The position numbers and the translations under genes were made by a program. Of a stretch of 18,937 nt of DNA, positions 8,182 to 15,695 are shown in pieces. The notes beneath the pieces are model-generated. The model searched no databases. It worked only from the letters and a program-made list of their open reading frames with translations, and had not been told where the DNA came from. Within the stretch, counting starts at the first letter, position 1. Every line of letters starts with the position of its first letter. Source of the DNA: an uncultured Eudoraea sp. (GTDB taxonomy: Bacteria > Bacteroidota > Bacteroidia > Flavobacteriales > Flavobacteriaceae); NCBI GenBank assembly GCA_905479615.1, contig CAJQNH010000145.1, positions 1 through 18,937 on the forward strand. Reading direction: 5' to 3'.

Positions 8182-8571
8182 ATGTCCTCAAAATTTCCAA
8201 AAAAAGAAAAGTTAAAAAGCGAGATCCTTATTCGCGGCATTTTTGAAGAAGGAAAATCTATTACCAGCTATCCTTTAAAGTTAATCTATTTGGACCTGAA
8301 AGCCCCTGCCAAAGTAAAAGTTCAATGTGGGGTTACCGTACCCAAAAGAAATTTTAAAAGTGCAGTAAAAAGAAATCGCATTAAAAGACTGTTAAGGGAA
8401 AGTTACAGGCTTAACAAAGAACAAATTTTTAACAACATCGAGGGAAGCTTTGCGTTTCTATTTTTATACCTTGGAAAAGAAATGCCTCAATACGAAGAAG
8501 TAGAAAAGCAAATGCGGGTAATTCTAAAACAATTTTTAATACGAGTAACTAATGAAAATCCTATTAAGTAA
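8182..8571 (+). CDS. rnpA: Ribonuclease P protein component
   Basis: This 129-residue basic protein is the protein subunit that helps the RNase P RNA process the 5' ends of precursor tRNAs in the cytoplasm. The signature is the RNR-containing helix KRNRIKRLLRESYR (residues 63–76), preceded by the strand GVTVPKRNFKSAV (50–62) and the hydrophobic core of the family. The length is normal (about 115–135). It is not next to rpmH here, but next to an S41 protease gene, which it overlaps by 20 bp (8552–8571). That neighbourhood is common in Bacteroidota. The start ATG at 8182 has no clear Shine-Dalgarno sequence. A −7-like TAATTTAG lies at 8167–8174, but no −33 TTG was found at a proper distance. 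Confidence 0.95.
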   Translation: MSSKFPKKEKLKSEILIRGIFEEGKSITSYPLKLIYLDLKAPAKVKVQCGVTVPKRNFKSAVKRNRIKRLLRESYRLNKEQIFNNIEGSFAFLFLYLGKEMPQYEEVEKQMRVILKQFLIRVTNENPIK

Positions 8572-10180
8572 AAAAGTACTGATACCAACGCTAGCGGTTG
8601 TCATGCTTATTGTTGGAAGTAGTTTTAAAAGCGATTTTTTTGAAATTGCTAAACAGATAGAAATTTTTACTACCCTGTTTAAGGAGCTAAACATGAATTA
8701 TGTAGATGAAACCAACCCGGCAGAGCTTATGGATACTGCCATAAAGAATATGTTGGATGATCTGGACCCATATACTAAATTCCTAAATGAACAGGACGTT
8801 GAGGCTTATAAAATAAATAATGCAGGAGAATATTCTGGAATAGGGTCTTTAGTCCGTTCATATGACAGCAAACTGGTAATTATTGAACCGTATAAAGGCT
8901 ATCCGGCAGATAAGGCGGGTTTAAAAGCGGGAGATGAAGTCATTAAAATAGGAGACATCGCTATTTCAGATTTTAAAGATGATGCAAGTGAATTATTAAA
9001 AGGAGCCAACAATACCAAAGTTGAAGTAACCTACCTAAGACAAGGTAAAACAAATACGGCTATTATTGAAAGAGAGGCCATAGAAGTTGATGCCGTCCCC
9101 TTTTACGACATGGTAAATGAAAATACCGGCTACATAGTGCTTTCCAAATTTAACGCAAAGGCATCTTCCCAGACAAAGGCGGCTCTTCGCGATTTAAAAG
9201 GGAAAGGTGCTGAACAAATTATTTTAGATCTAAGAGGAAATCCCGGAGGGCTCTTGTCTGAAGCAATTAATGTCACAAATCTCTTTGTGCCTAAAGGAGA
9301 GCTGATTGTAACTACCAAATCCAAAGTAAAAAAATTCAATAGTGAGTACAAAACAAAAAATCAGCCCGTAGATGAAGAAATCCCGTTAGTCGTCTTAGTA
9401 AATGGCAGAAGTGCATCGGCTAGTGAAATTGTTTCAGGAAGTCTGCAGGACCTGGATCGCGCAGTGATTATTGGGGCGCGAAGTTTTGGCAAGGGGCTGG
9501 TTCAAAGACCTCTCCGGCTTACTTATGGCACTCAATTAAAAGTTACTATCTCCAGATATTATACACCTTCCGGACGTTGTATTCAGTCTTTGGATTATTG
9601 GAACAGGGATGAAAATGGAAATGCCGTAAAAGCCACAAAGTTTAATGAGTTTAAGACAAGAAATGGCAGAAAAGTTGAAGAGGGCGGAGGGGTTATGCCC
9701 GATATTGAAATAGCAGCCCTAAAAACTAACGCCCTTACTAAGGCGCTCATGAACAATAGTGTTGTTTTTGATTTCGCCACCAACTATTACTATCAAAATA
9801 CGATTACAAATGTTGACGACTTTGACTTTAGCGCTTCTGATTTTGAAGAATTCAGAAACTATGTGTCTCAAAGCAATTTCAATTTTGAAACCAAAACGGA
9901 AAAGGCTCTAAAAGAAGCAATTACAGGTGATGACAAGGCTATATATGGAGCAGATATACAGGATAGCTACAAAAGCCTGCTGGCAGAAATTAGTAACCGA
10001 AAACTCAACGCTCTCGAAACGTATCAAAAGGAAATTCAGATAAATCTTCAGGACGAAATTATTAAACGGTATTTCTACAGAGAAGGCCTTTACCAGTACT
10101 ACTTAAAAAATGATGAGGCTATATTAACAGCTTCCAGTCTGATGGATGATAAAACAAAATATCAATCTATCTTAAAATAG
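8552..10180 (+). CDS. S41-family C-terminal processing protease
   Basis: This is a 542-residue periplasmic serine protease of the CtpA/Prc group. The N-terminus has a hydrophobic signal or anchor segment (residues about 9–24). A PDZ domain lies at about 88–175 (YSGIGSLV … GYPADKAGLKAGDEVIKIGD). The catalytic core contains LDLRGNPGG (226–234) and the Ser/Lys dyad: Ser289 in GRSASASEI and Lys314 in SFGKGLVQ, with Gln318 in the expected position four residues on. These enzymes cleave or trim proteins at their C-termini. The C-terminal 190 residues are helical and charged and follow the catalytic domain, as in Bacteroidota paralogues. The start overlaps the last 20 bp of rnpA in another frame, implying coupled translation. 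The family is certain; the substrates are unknown. Confidence 0.94.
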   Translation: MKILLSKKVLIPTLAVVMLIVGSSFKSDFFEIAKQIEIFTTLFKELNMNYVDETNPAELMDTAIKNMLDDLDPYTKFLNEQDVEAYKINNAGEYSGIGSLVRSYDSKLVIIEPYKGYPADKAGLKAGDEVIKIGDIAISDFKDDASELLKGANNTKVEVTYLRQGKTNTAIIEREAIEVDAVPFYDMVNENTGYIVLSKFNAKASSQTKAALRDLKGKGAEQIILDLRGNPGGLLSEAINVTNLFVPKGELIVTTKSKVKKFNSEYKTKNQPVDEEIPLVVLVNGRSASASEIVSGSLQDLDRAVIIGARSFGKGLVQRPLRLTYGTQLKVTISRYYTPSGRCIQSLDYWNRDENGNAVKATKFNEFKTRNGRKVEEGGGVMPDIEIAALKTNALTKALMNNSVVFDFATNYYYQNTITNVDDFDFSASDFEEFRNYVSQSNFNFETKTEKALKEAITGDDKAIYGADIQDSYKSLLAEISNRKLNALETYQKEIQINLQDEIIKRYFYREGLYQYYLKNDEAILTASSLMDDKTKYQSILK

Positions 10181-10461
10181 GCATTTAAGTTAGAGTTGGT
10201 TTCTGTTTTTTTATAATATTCTTATACCCTAAAGAATGTTAATCTCCGGGATTTTATTACCTTGTTTTTGAAATATACATTGTTACACAATGAATTTACT
10301 TTTTTCTCAACTATATTATTAAGTTGGATCTAAGCTGGTTTACTGTATTTATAAAACCTGGAAAAGGCTAATAAATATATGTTTACTCTTTAAGTTCTAA
10401 TCTCATAATAAAGTGATTCTAAATTGATTAAAGTTTGACCAAAATTTAAATAAAACCAACT
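10181..10461. other. Intergenic region, longest in the window (281 bp)
   Basis: This AT-rich gap separates the S41 protease gene from the FAH–SMP30–SDR operon and should hold the promoter of that operon. I found no RNA gene and no strong hairpin. A 6-3-6 inverted repeat, CATTGT-TAC-ACAATG, lies at 10278–10292, but repeats of this size are expected by chance in a window of this length. Promoter-like words near 10324 (TTG) and 10346 (TATTTATA) fit the Bacteroidota consensus poorly, and no promoter is called. Confidence 0.6.
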
Positions 10462-11307
10462 ATGAAACTAATACGCTTTGGCGAAAAAGAAAATGAAAAG
10501 CCCGGTGTTCTGTATCAGGGCAGAAGATTAGATTGTTCTGAAAAATTCAGCGACTGGGATAGAACATTTTTTCAAAATAATGGTTTACAAAAACTTGAGA
10601 AATATCTGGAATCCAATGCGGCTGATTTACATGAAGTTCCTGATTCTGTAAGACACGCCCCCTGTATTAGCAGGCCAGGAATGATTATGTGTATAGGGCT
10701 TAATTATTCTGAACATGCTGCGGAATCTAACATGGCCATTCCCGAAGAGCCCATTATTTTTGGCAAAGCTACCAACACCTTAAGTGGTCCCTATGATGAT
10801 GTGTCTATTCCAAAAAATTCTGCCAAAACAGATTATGAAGTAGAACTTGGGGTTGTTCTTAATAAAAATGTACTCTATCTAAAAAATGAAGCGGAGGCCG
10901 CTGAAGCTATTGCTGGATATTGTGTTATAAATGATTTGTCTGAAAGATCATTTCAATTGGAAAAAGGAGGGCAGTGGATTAAAGGTAAATCATGCCCGGG
11001 ATTTAGTCCGGTTGGCCCCTACCTGGCAACTCCGGATGAATTAGGAGATCTCGATAATCTCAAAATGACTTTATCTGTAAATGGGGATTTAAGGCAAAAT
11101 GGCAATACTTCATTTATGATTTTCAGGCCTGCCTTTATTATCTATTACCTGTCCCAATTTATGCTTCTTGAAGCTGGTGACTTGATTTCTACCGGAACGC
11201 CTGCCGGAGTTGGCATAGGCCTGGATCCGCCATCTTACCTTGCCAAAGGAGATTTGATTGAGTTAGGCATTGAAGGGCTTGGAGCTCAAAAACAAAGAAT
11301 GATTTAA
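10462..11307 (+). CDS. Fumarylacetoacetate hydrolase (FAH)-family enzyme
   Basis: This 281-residue protein belongs to the FAH superfamily, which hydrolyses or decarboxylates 2,4-diketo acids and related compounds using Mg2+ or Mn2+. The metal ligands Glu126 and Glu128 (DYEVELGVVL) and Asp158 (VINDLSERSFQ) are present. So are a catalytic His (GLNYSEHAAE, His85), a Lys (QWIKGKSCPGFSP, 174 or 176) and the C-terminal STGTPAGVGIG loop (243–253). The N-terminal 70 residues form the small domain seen in the ureidoglycolate lyase-like or diketo-deoxyacid hydrolase-like group. It is followed 13 bp later by a lactonase gene and then a dehydrogenase gene. By analogy with L-fucose and L-rhamnose oxidative pathways, the best guess is hydrolysis of a 2,4-diketo-3-deoxy sugar acid. 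Automatic tools often call such proteins ureidoglycolate lyase; the operon argues against that. Confidence 0.9.
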   Translation: MKLIRFGEKENEKPGVLYQGRRLDCSEKFSDWDRTFFQNNGLQKLEKYLESNAADLHEVPDSVRHAPCISRPGMIMCIGLNYSEHAAESNMAIPEEPIIFGKATNTLSGPYDDVSIPKNSAKTDYEVELGVVLNKNVLYLKNEAEAAEAIAGYCVINDLSERSFQLEKGGQWIKGKSCPGFSPVGPYLATPDELGDLDNLKMTLSVNGDLRQNGNTSFMIFRPAFIIYYLSQFMLLEAGDLISTGTPAGVGIGLDPPSYLAKGDLIELGIEGLGAQKQRMI

Positions 11308-11320
11308 TTACATTTAGAGA

Positions 11321-12202
11321 GTGCAGAAAGCAAATCTTGTTTATGATGCAAAAGCAACTCTTGGAGAAGGTCCTTTTTGGGATCATAAATCTGAGCAGTT
11401 ATTTTGGGTTGATATAGAGGCTTGTGTCCTTCATAGTCACGACATAAATACCGGTAAGAATTCTGAATGGGGTTTTGATGAAATGATAGGTGCAGTAATC
11501 CCGGTTAGTGCGGGTAAGGTGCTTTTAGCGATGGAGACCGGTATTGCATCCTTTGATTATCAGAATAACGAACTCAAGCGCCTTCGCATTCTCGAAAACT
11601 CAGATCAAAATTTAAGGTTTAACGATGGCAAATGTGATCCCGGTGGCAACTTCTGGATAGGAACCATGCACAAAAATCTTAAGCCTGGTTATGGCAATCT
11701 ATTTAGGATAAATAAAGATTTGAAGGCGACCCTACAAATCAAAAACACCTCAATATCTAATGGGATGTCGTGGTCTCCTGATAAGACTAAATTTTATTAT
11801 ATTGATACTGCCGTTTATGAGGTTTGGGAATATGATTTTGAGCTTTCAGGAGGTGAAATTTCTAACCGCAGAACCTTATTCAAAATCCCTGAATCCTATG
11901 GCGGAGCCGATGGTATGACAATTGACCGGGAAGGGATGCTATGGATTGCTCATTGGGGTGGTGGTTGTGTGAGACGCTGGAACCCAAAAACAGCTAAAGT
12001 TGAAGAGAAAATTGTTGTTGATGCGCCTCATGTCACTTCTTGCTGCTTTGGAGGAAAAGACCTGAAAACATTATATATTACAACAGCCCGCAGTGGCATG
12101 TCGGAAGAAAGTCTAAGGTTATACCCGCAAAGCGGAGGGCTCTTTAGTTATAAAACTAAAATTGGCGGTTTTAAGGTTAATTGTTTTAAAGGCGATCTAT
12201 GA
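11321..12202 (+). CDS. SMP-30/regucalcin-family lactonase, cytosolic
   Basis: This 293-residue protein has no signal peptide. Residues match human regucalcin closely: metal ligands Glu16 (LGEGPFW), Asn147 (SNGMSWSPD) and Asp197 (GGADGMTID), plus the substrate-contact residues Arg99 and Asn101 in RFNDGKCDPGGNFWIGTMH. It likely opens a sugar-acid lactone such as a gluconolactone- or fuconolactone-type substrate. The start is GTG at 11321, since no in-frame ATG lies near and the motif Glu16 fixes the start to this region. It sits between the FAH gene (13 bp upstream) and the SDR gene, which it overlaps by 4 bp (ATGA). Unlike the lipoprotein paralogue at 542, it acts in the cytoplasm. Confidence 0.92.
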   Translation: MQKANLVYDAKATLGEGPFWDHKSEQLFWVDIEACVLHSHDINTGKNSEWGFDEMIGAVIPVSAGKVLLAMETGIASFDYQNNELKRLRILENSDQNLRFNDGKCDPGGNFWIGTMHKNLKPGYGNLFRINKDLKATLQIKNTSISNGMSWSPDKTKFYYIDTAVYEVWEYDFELSGGEISNRRTLFKIPESYGGADGMTIDREGMLWIAHWGGGCVRRWNPKTAKVEEKIVVDAPHVTSCCFGGKDLKTLYITTARSGMSEESLRLYPQSGGLFSYKTKIGGFKVNCFKGDL

Positions 12203-12981
12203 TCTACACAGGAATAAAAGAAAAAGTGGCAATTATAACCGGGGCAGGCATGGGAATAGGTTATGCTATTGCTGAATTATTGCTGAAAAATAGTGCAAGA
12301 GTCGTTTTAAATGACGTTGATAATAAGGTGGCAGAAAATGCCCTGATAAGTCTGGAAAAAAAATTTCCTGATCGTTGTTCGGTTTTTGTTGGGGATGCCG
12401 GGGATGTAGAGGTAATCGATAGGCTTATTCATTTTACATTGGAACGATATGGCAGAATAGATTTTGTTATTCCAAATGCAGGGATTACCTTATTTGGTGA
12501 TTTCTTTAAATTTAAACCGCAGGAATTCGACAAAGTAATTGGCCTTAATTTAAAAGGTGCTTTTTTTTTGGTGCAAAAAACCGGAGAAATTATGAAAAAA
12601 CAAGGTGATGGGGGTCGTGTCATTCTGATGTCCTCTATTACGGGAATCAAGGGATACCCCAATTTAACCGCCTATTCAATGACCAAAGCTGCCTTGCAAA
12701 TGATGGCTAAAAGCTTGGTGCTTGCCCTGGCGCCTTACCAAATTACCGTAAATGCCATTGCTCCGGGGGCAACCCTTACAGAGCGTACAAAAGAGGAAGA
12801 ACCAGATTATGCAGGAACCTGGGGTAAACTAATCCCAAGAGGTATAGTTGGAAAGCCAAATGATGTAGCAGAAGCCTGCCTTTTTCTTCTTTCAGAAGGG
12901 GCGGCGCATATAAATGGCCAAACCCTGGTCGTAGATGGCGGCTGGACGGCAATTGGCCGCTATCCCGAAGATCTGGAGTAG
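12199..12981 (+). CDS. Short-chain dehydrogenase/reductase (classical SDR)
   Basis: This 260-residue NAD(P)-dependent oxidoreductase has a Rossmann nucleotide-binding motif TGAGMGIG at 14–21. An acidic residue after the second strand (LNDVD, about 38–41) favours NAD(H) over NADP(H). It has NAG at 93–95 and the catalytic residues Ser146 (LMSSITG), Tyr159 and Lys163 (YSMTK). The C-terminal NGQTLVVDGGW motif is also typical. The ATGA overlap with the lactonase gene shows tight co-translation. In the operon it could be the dehydrogenase that oxidises a 2-keto-3-deoxy sugar acid to the 2,4-diketo acid, supplying the FAH-family enzyme. Sugar dehydrogenase activity on the free sugar is an alternative. 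The family is certain; the substrate is inferred. Confidence 0.93.
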   Translation: MIYTGIKEKVAIITGAGMGIGYAIAELLLKNSARVVLNDVDNKVAENALISLEKKFPDRCSVFVGDAGDVEVIDRLIHFTLERYGRIDFVIPNAGITLFGDFFKFKPQEFDKVIGLNLKGAFFLVQKTGEIMKKQGDGGRVILMSSITGIKGYPNLTAYSMTKAALQMMAKSLVLALAPYQITVNAIAPGATLTERTKEEEPDYAGTWGKLIPRGIVGKPNDVAEACLFLLSEGAAHINGQTLVVDGGWTAIGRYPEDLE

Positions 12982-13019
12982 TTTATGCTATAATGCCAAA
13001 AAAAAAGATTCTTTCATTC

Positions 13020-13047
13020 TTGATTCATTTCTATTATTTTAAATTAG
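13020..13047 (+). promoter_or_regulatory. Candidate Bacteroidota-type promoter for the glucan phosphorylase-like gene
   Basis: A TTG (13020–13022) lies 17 bp before TAAATTAG (13040–13047), which has one mismatch to the TAnnTTTG −7 element of Bacteroidota. It ends 24 bp before the ATG at 13072, within a 90-bp gap after the SDR gene. The elements are short, so chance is quite possible. Confidence 0.3.
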
Positions 13048-13071
13048 TGGCTTCTTAAAAAACACCCTTTT

Positions 13072-14715
13072 ATGTCAAGCAAATACAATACATGGTATCA
13101 TCCCTATAAACCCGATACAAAATATAAAAAAAGAGCAGCTTATTTTAGCATGGAATTTGGTATTCATCAGGCTCTTAAAATCTATTCCGGAGGCCTCGGT
13201 TATCTTGCGGGGTCTCATATGATTTCAGCAATGGAATTAAAGCAGAACATGATAGGAATAGGAATGCTTTGGAAGTATGGGTATTATGACCAGGGCAGAA
13301 ACACCGACCAGACTTTACAAACTAGTTTTATTGAAAAACACTATAGTTTCCTTGAAGACTCCGGGATAGAAGTAGAGGTAAAAATTCACGATAACCCGTC
13401 CGTTAAAGTGCGGGCGTACGTTCTTAAACCGGAAGTGTTTGGCTCTGTTCCAATTTATCTGCTTACCACAGATGTCCCTGGTAATGATCATTTGTCTAAA
13501 ACTATTACAGACCATTTATATGACAACAATACATTAACACGTATCTCCCAAAATATTGTGCTTGGCATTGGAGGCGCCAAGGTGGTTCAGGAATTAGGTG
13601 GGGCAGATATATATCATTTAAACGAAGGGCATGCATTGCCTGCTTTTTATTACCTGCGAAATATTGGTATTACCAAAAATCAAATGTTCTTTACCACGCA
13701 TACTCCTGAAAAAGCCGGTAATATGGAGCGAAATGGCCATCTCCTGAATAGTTGTGGTTTCTTTGGAACAACACTTACGGAAGAAGAGCTTCAAAAAGAA
13801 GTGGTTAATGATGATATGCTAAACTATACGGTTTCCGCACTTAGAATGGCGAAAAGGGTCAATGCTGTTTCCAAACTGCACGCTGTTGTGGCTAACAATA
13901 TGTGGAATAGTTTTAAGGGGGCAAGCAAAATTATCCCTATAACCAATTCCCAAAACCAGCGTTTTTGGCAGGATGGCATTCTTGCTAAGGCATGGAAGGC
14001 CCTCAATGAAAAGGCGTTTAAAAAGCGAAAATTAGAATTAAAATCCCAGCTTTTTGATGTTGTATTAGATCAAACAGGGAAACTTTTTGATCCCAATGTT
14101 CTTACCATAGTCTGGGCAAGAAGGTTTGCTCAATATAAACGTGCAGATCTGTTATTATATGATCTTGAACGTTTTGAAAAACTTGCGTCTTCAGTAAGCT
14201 ATCCAATTCAGGTTATTTGGGCAGGGAAACCATATCCTACAGATTACTATTCTATAGATATGTTTAATCACCTTGTAAATTATACAAAATTTAAACCGAA
14301 TATGGCAGTCCTTATTGGATATGAAATGGAATTATCCCGAAAACTTAAAACAGGTTCCGATGTATGGTTGAATACTCCCCGAATTACCCGGGAAGCTTCT
14401 GGTACCAGCGGAATGACAGCTGCTATGAATGGCTCTGTAAACCTAACCATTAACGATGGCTGGATCCCAGAATTTGCGGATGATGGAGAAAATTCATTTG
14501 TTCTTCCTGAAGCGGATTATAAATCTCCTGCATGGGAACAGGATAAATTTGATAGTGACAATCTCTATAGCACGCTTGAACAACGGGTTCTTCCTGCGTT
14601 TTATGACAATCCAAAGAAATGGCAGGAAATGGTTTTTAAAGGAATTGACGGGGTTGTGCCGGCCTTTACAAGTCGCCGAATGGCTGCTGAGTATTACAAT
14701 ATTCTTTATAAATAG
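13072..14715 (+). CDS. Short alpha-glucan phosphorylase-like GT-B protein lacking the PLP lysine
   Basis: This 547-residue protein aligns by motif with short-type alpha-glucan phosphorylases (GT35): AYFSMEFGIHQALKIYSGGLG (about 23–43), LNEGHALPAF (183–192), RRFAQYKRADLL (350–361, equivalent to the phosphate- and PLP-contacting Lys/Arg/Lys of glycogen phosphorylase) and EASGTSGMTAAMNG (441–454). In true phosphorylases the last motif reads …GMK…, with the Lys carrying pyridoxal phosphate; here residue 449 is Thr (codon ACA at 14416–14418). It is also shorter than E. coli GlgP (about 815 residues). It may therefore be a glucosyltransferase or a non-catalytic glucan-binding protein rather than a phosphorylase; this is inference. 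A fructosamine-kinase-like gene begins 35 bp downstream. It is probably a Bacteroidota variant rather than a broken gene, since the frame is intact throughout. Confidence 0.85.
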   Translation: MSSKYNTWYHPYKPDTKYKKRAAYFSMEFGIHQALKIYSGGLGYLAGSHMISAMELKQNMIGIGMLWKYGYYDQGRNTDQTLQTSFIEKHYSFLEDSGIEVEVKIHDNPSVKVRAYVLKPEVFGSVPIYLLTTDVPGNDHLSKTITDHLYDNNTLTRISQNIVLGIGGAKVVQELGGADIYHLNEGHALPAFYYLRNIGITKNQMFFTTHTPEKAGNMERNGHLLNSCGFFGTTLTEEELQKEVVNDDMLNYTVSALRMAKRVNAVSKLHAVVANNMWNSFKGASKIIPITNSQNQRFWQDGILAKAWKALNEKAFKKRKLELKSQLFDVVLDQTGKLFDPNVLTIVWARRFAQYKRADLLLYDLERFEKLASSVSYPIQVIWAGKPYPTDYYSIDMFNHLVNYTKFKPNMAVLIGYEMELSRKLKTGSDVWLNTPRITREASGTSGMTAAMNGSVNLTINDGWIPEFADDGENSFVLPEADYKSPAWEQDKFDSDNLYSTLEQRVLPAFYDNPKKWQEMVFKGIDGVVPAFTSRRMAAEYYNILYK

Positions 14716-14750
14716 AAAAGAATGCCTGTGAGTCTTTTTAATTATGAAAA

Positions 14751-15611
14751 ATGAAAGCCGGGGATAAGGATTATATAGGCGGGCTCATTGGAACCAAAAT
14801 TAAAAAGTGCATGCCTGTTTCCGGTGGAGATATTTCCAGGGCATATATACTATATACAGATTCTGATCGCGTTTTTTGCAAATTAAATAGTTCTTCCGCA
14901 GCGAAGTCTATGTTTGAAGCGGAAGAGGAGGGTTTGAAGGCTATTGATAAAACTAAAACAGTTAAAACCCCCGTTGTTTATACTGTTAATGCCTTGGAAA
15001 AAGGAGCTTGTATGTTAATGGAGTACGTGCCCTCCAAAAACCCGGAATCAAAGGATTTGGAAATATTTGGTGCCCAACTCGCAGCAATGCATCAAACAGG
15101 TTGCGGTTTTTATGGGTGGGAAAATCCAAATTTTATTGGGAATTTACCCCAGTCTAATCAGAAACATATTAATTGGGTTTCATTTTATATAAAAGAACGC
15201 TTATATCCTCAATTTCAAACAGCTGTTAATCGCCGATTTTTAACAAAAGAAGATGTTCCGGGCAATGATAAACTTCAAGCTGTAATTGGCTCCTATTGTA
15301 CAAATGTTAGACCCTCTTTGCTGCATGGCGATTTATGGAGCGGTAACTACTTAATCGCCGAAAATGGTGAGCCTTATCTTATAGATCCTGCTGTATATTT
15401 TGGCCATAGTGAAATAGACTTGTCCATGTCACGCCTTTTTGGTGGTTTTGGCTCTTCTTTCTATTCTGCTTATTTTGAAATTAATCCCTCTGCGTCAGGA
15501 GAATCTAATCGTATGGCAATCTATCAACTTTATTATTTGCTGGTTCACCTCAACTTATTTGGAAAATCCTATTACAAATCTGTTAAAGAAATCCTGCAAG
15601 TACATTTCTGA
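14751..15611 (+). CDS. Fructosamine kinase-family protein
   Basis: This 286-residue cytosolic kinase of the fructosamine-3-kinase (FN3K)/aminoglycoside phosphotransferase fold contains the family motif HGDLWSGN (192–199, catalytic Asp194) and the metal-binding IDPAVYFGHSEIDL (211–224, Asp212). The ATP-binding Lys is probably Lys44 (VFCKLN), and MEYVP (90–94) is the hinge. Bacterial FN3K homologues phosphorylate protein-bound ketosamines (ribulosamines or fructosamines), which destabilises them and removes glycation damage. The length matches the family (about 290). The start at 14751 was chosen because the ATG at 14744 is in another frame and runs only seven codons. It follows the glucan phosphorylase-like gene by 35 bp, so the two may be co-transcribed; the functional link is not known. 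The family call is firm. Confidence 0.92.
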   Translation: MKAGDKDYIGGLIGTKIKKCMPVSGGDISRAYILYTDSDRVFCKLNSSSAAKSMFEAEEEGLKAIDKTKTVKTPVVYTVNALEKGACMLMEYVPSKNPESKDLEIFGAQLAAMHQTGCGFYGWENPNFIGNLPQSNQKHINWVSFYIKERLYPQFQTAVNRRFLTKEDVPGNDKLQAVIGSYCTNVRPSLLHGDLWSGNYLIAENGEPYLIDPAVYFGHSEIDLSMSRLFGGFGSSFYSAYFEINPSASGESNRMAIYQLYYLLVHLNLFGKSYYKSVKEILQVHF

Positions 15612-15622
15612 TATAATCTGTG

Positions 15623-15655
15623 TTGCTTATGTAAAAATACCGCTAGCTAAATTTA
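15623..15655 (+). promoter_or_regulatory. Candidate Bacteroidota-type promoter for the PQQ dehydrogenase gene
   Basis: A TTG (15623–15625) lies 22 bp before TAAATTTA (15648–15655), one mismatch from TAnnTTTG. The spacing fits the 17–23 bp reported for Flavobacteria. The ATG at 15696 is 40 bp further on. The elements are short, so the call is tentative. Confidence 0.35.
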
Positions 15656-15695
15656 GATTCTTTTAATACTTTTAAAAACAGCAAAGTATAGAAGA

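Noticed and set aside
10278..10292. 6-3-6 inverted repeat CATTGT-TAC-ACAATG upstream of the FAH gene
   Set aside because: Several repeats of this size are expected by chance in a 19-kb AT-rich window, and it lies about 170 bp from the start codon. It is noted in the intergenic entry but not called an operator.
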